Assembly (NCBI GenBank): GCA_011048585.1
Contig: DSDS01000136.1
Location: 1 to 14,116 of the forward strand
Reading direction: 5' to 3'
Source of the DNA: Desulfurivibrio alkaliphilus
GTDB lineage: Bacteria; Desulfobacterota; Desulfobulbia; Desulfobulbales; Desulfurivibrionaceae
Length of the DNA: 14,116 nt
The translations under genes were made by a program, and so were the position numbers. Position 1 is the stretch's first letter, and the number at the start of each line of letters is the position of its first letter. The notes under the pieces are model-generated. The model ran no database searches and was not told where the DNA came from. It saw only the letters and a list, made by a program, of their open reading frames with translations. This document shows, piece by piece, positions 13,554 to 14,116 of this stretch.

Positions 13554-13706
13554 ATGCACCTTATGCCGGGGGAGGACTCACTGGACCAGCGAGGAGGGGG
13601 TGGAGAGGGGCCGGGAATTGTCTCTCCTGTATCTCAGGCGCCGGCGACCTGTTCCTCGGCGTTCATCTTGCGGATCAGAATCTTGCGACTCTCCCGGTCG
13701 AAATAG
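13554..13706 (+). CDS. Doubtful 50-codon reading frame behind a strong ribosome binding site
   Basis: AAAAGGAGG (13539-13547) lies six bases before ATG 13554, an ideal spacing, and opens a 50-residue frame ending at TAG. The product is glycine-rich at first (QRGGGGEGPG) with no motif I recognise. Its last third is antisense to the coding end of the DUF342 gene, which argues against a conserved protein. The ribosome binding site can pair with CTCCT just upstream (13533-13537), forming a small hairpin that would hide it. It could be a small peptide gene, the remnant of a lost gene, or chance. Confidence 0.2.
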   Translation: MHLMPGEDSLDQRGGGGEGPGIVSPVSQAPATCSSAFILRIRILRLSRSK

Positions 13707-14116
13707 ACCACGCACTGCTCCTCCTCGGAGGTGACAAAGCGGGTGGCGCTGCCGATGCTGATCACCGCTCCGGGATGGATGGTTCCATAAACGAAGACAC
13801 TCTCGGCCACCATCTGCTCCAGTTCCGCCTCCAGGGCGTTGGCCTGCTCGGTCAGGGCGTTGACCCGATTCATCGCCTTGGGCATGGCGATCTTGTACTT
13901 CTGGAGCACGGCGACCCGCTCCTCGGGAAAGCCACCGCTCTGCTCCTTCTTCATCTTCTCCAGTGTGCTGATATTCTTGATAATCTCATTAAGACGTTCG
14001 GCCCAGAGGCGCAGATCTTCGTCAACTTTATGCTTACGCCCCTGCAAGGCAGGCACCACCCCGACATGGAAGTGGGTCTGAACTTCAGCCTCCGACCCCA
14101 ACTCACGCACATAAAC
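13634..14116 (-). CDS. DUF342/FapA-family protein, 5' part cut by window edge
   Basis: The minus-strand frame is open to the right edge and ends with TGA at 13634, leaving about 160 C-terminal residues. The GTG at 14110 is not needed as a start because the frame continues beyond it. The visible part has a charged alpha-helical, coiled-coil-like stretch (roughly the first two thirds, with repeated leucines and EKMKKE, LTEQANALEAELEQ). A short beta-rich tail follows, with VYGTIHPGAVISIGSATRFV and a closing KILIRK strand. This is the C-terminal architecture of the DUF342 (FapA) family, found in many Desulfobacterota and Clostridia. The function is poorly known. It converges on ybeY-pdxJ across a 222-base gap. 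Confidence 0.75.
   Translation of the reverse strand, partial: VYVRELGSEAEVQTHFHVGVVPALQGRKHKVDEDLRLWAERLNEIIKNISTLEKMKKEQSGGFPEERVAVLQKYKIAMPKAMNRVNALTEQANALEAELEQMVAESVFVYGTIHPGAVISIGSATRFVTSEEEQCVVYFDRESRKILIRKMNAEEQVAGA

Overview
The window is a GC-rich stretch of a bacterial chromosome with ordinary housekeeping genes packed into two divergent groups. Gene content and order suggest the Desulfobacterota (former Deltaproteobacteria), possibly Desulfobulbales-like. The reasons are a carboxyltransferase with alpha and beta halves in one chain, a corC-lnt-prfB order and a GlcF-type iron-sulfur protein. The taxonomic call is inference from memory of gene layouts, not a search. I saw no tRNA, rRNA, CRISPR array, insertion sequence or phage gene.

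Left half, minus strand (5046 down to 1): a compact four-gene acetyl-CoA carboxylase operon. In transcription order it holds a biotin carboxylase (accC), a single-chain carboxyltransferase with an AccA-like half followed by an AccD-like half, a short protein with two biotinyl-like barrels, and a biotin-protein ligase that runs off the left edge. Together these cover carboxylation of biotin, transfer to acetyl-CoA, the biotin carrier and the ligase that loads it, so the unit looks self-sufficient for making malonyl-CoA. All four proteins depart from the usual family signatures at recognisable sites. This is the most coherent unusual feature here.

Middle (5047-5365): a 319-base divergent intergenic region with one plausible sigma70-type promoter for each side, plus two inverted repeats on the acc side.

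Right half, plus strand (5366 to 13411): corC (CBS-domain protein), lnt (apolipoprotein N-acyltransferase, overlapping corC), prfB (release factor 2 with the classical in-frame TGA and +1 frameshift), a GlcF/LutA-like iron-sulfur protein, a secreted DsbA-like thioredoxin-fold protein with its own promoter, phoH (ybeZ), and one open reading frame joining YbeY to PdxJ. In Escherichia coli ybeZ-ybeY-ybeX(corC)-lnt is one cluster; here the same genes are split in two by prfB, the glcF-like gene and the DsbA-like gene.

Right end: 13412-13633 is a non-coding or weakly coding gap with two strong inverted repeats, a TTGACA promoter candidate and a 50-codon reading frame behind an excellent ribosome binding site. 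It is followed by the 3' part of a DUF342/FapA-family gene on the minus strand, cut by the right edge.
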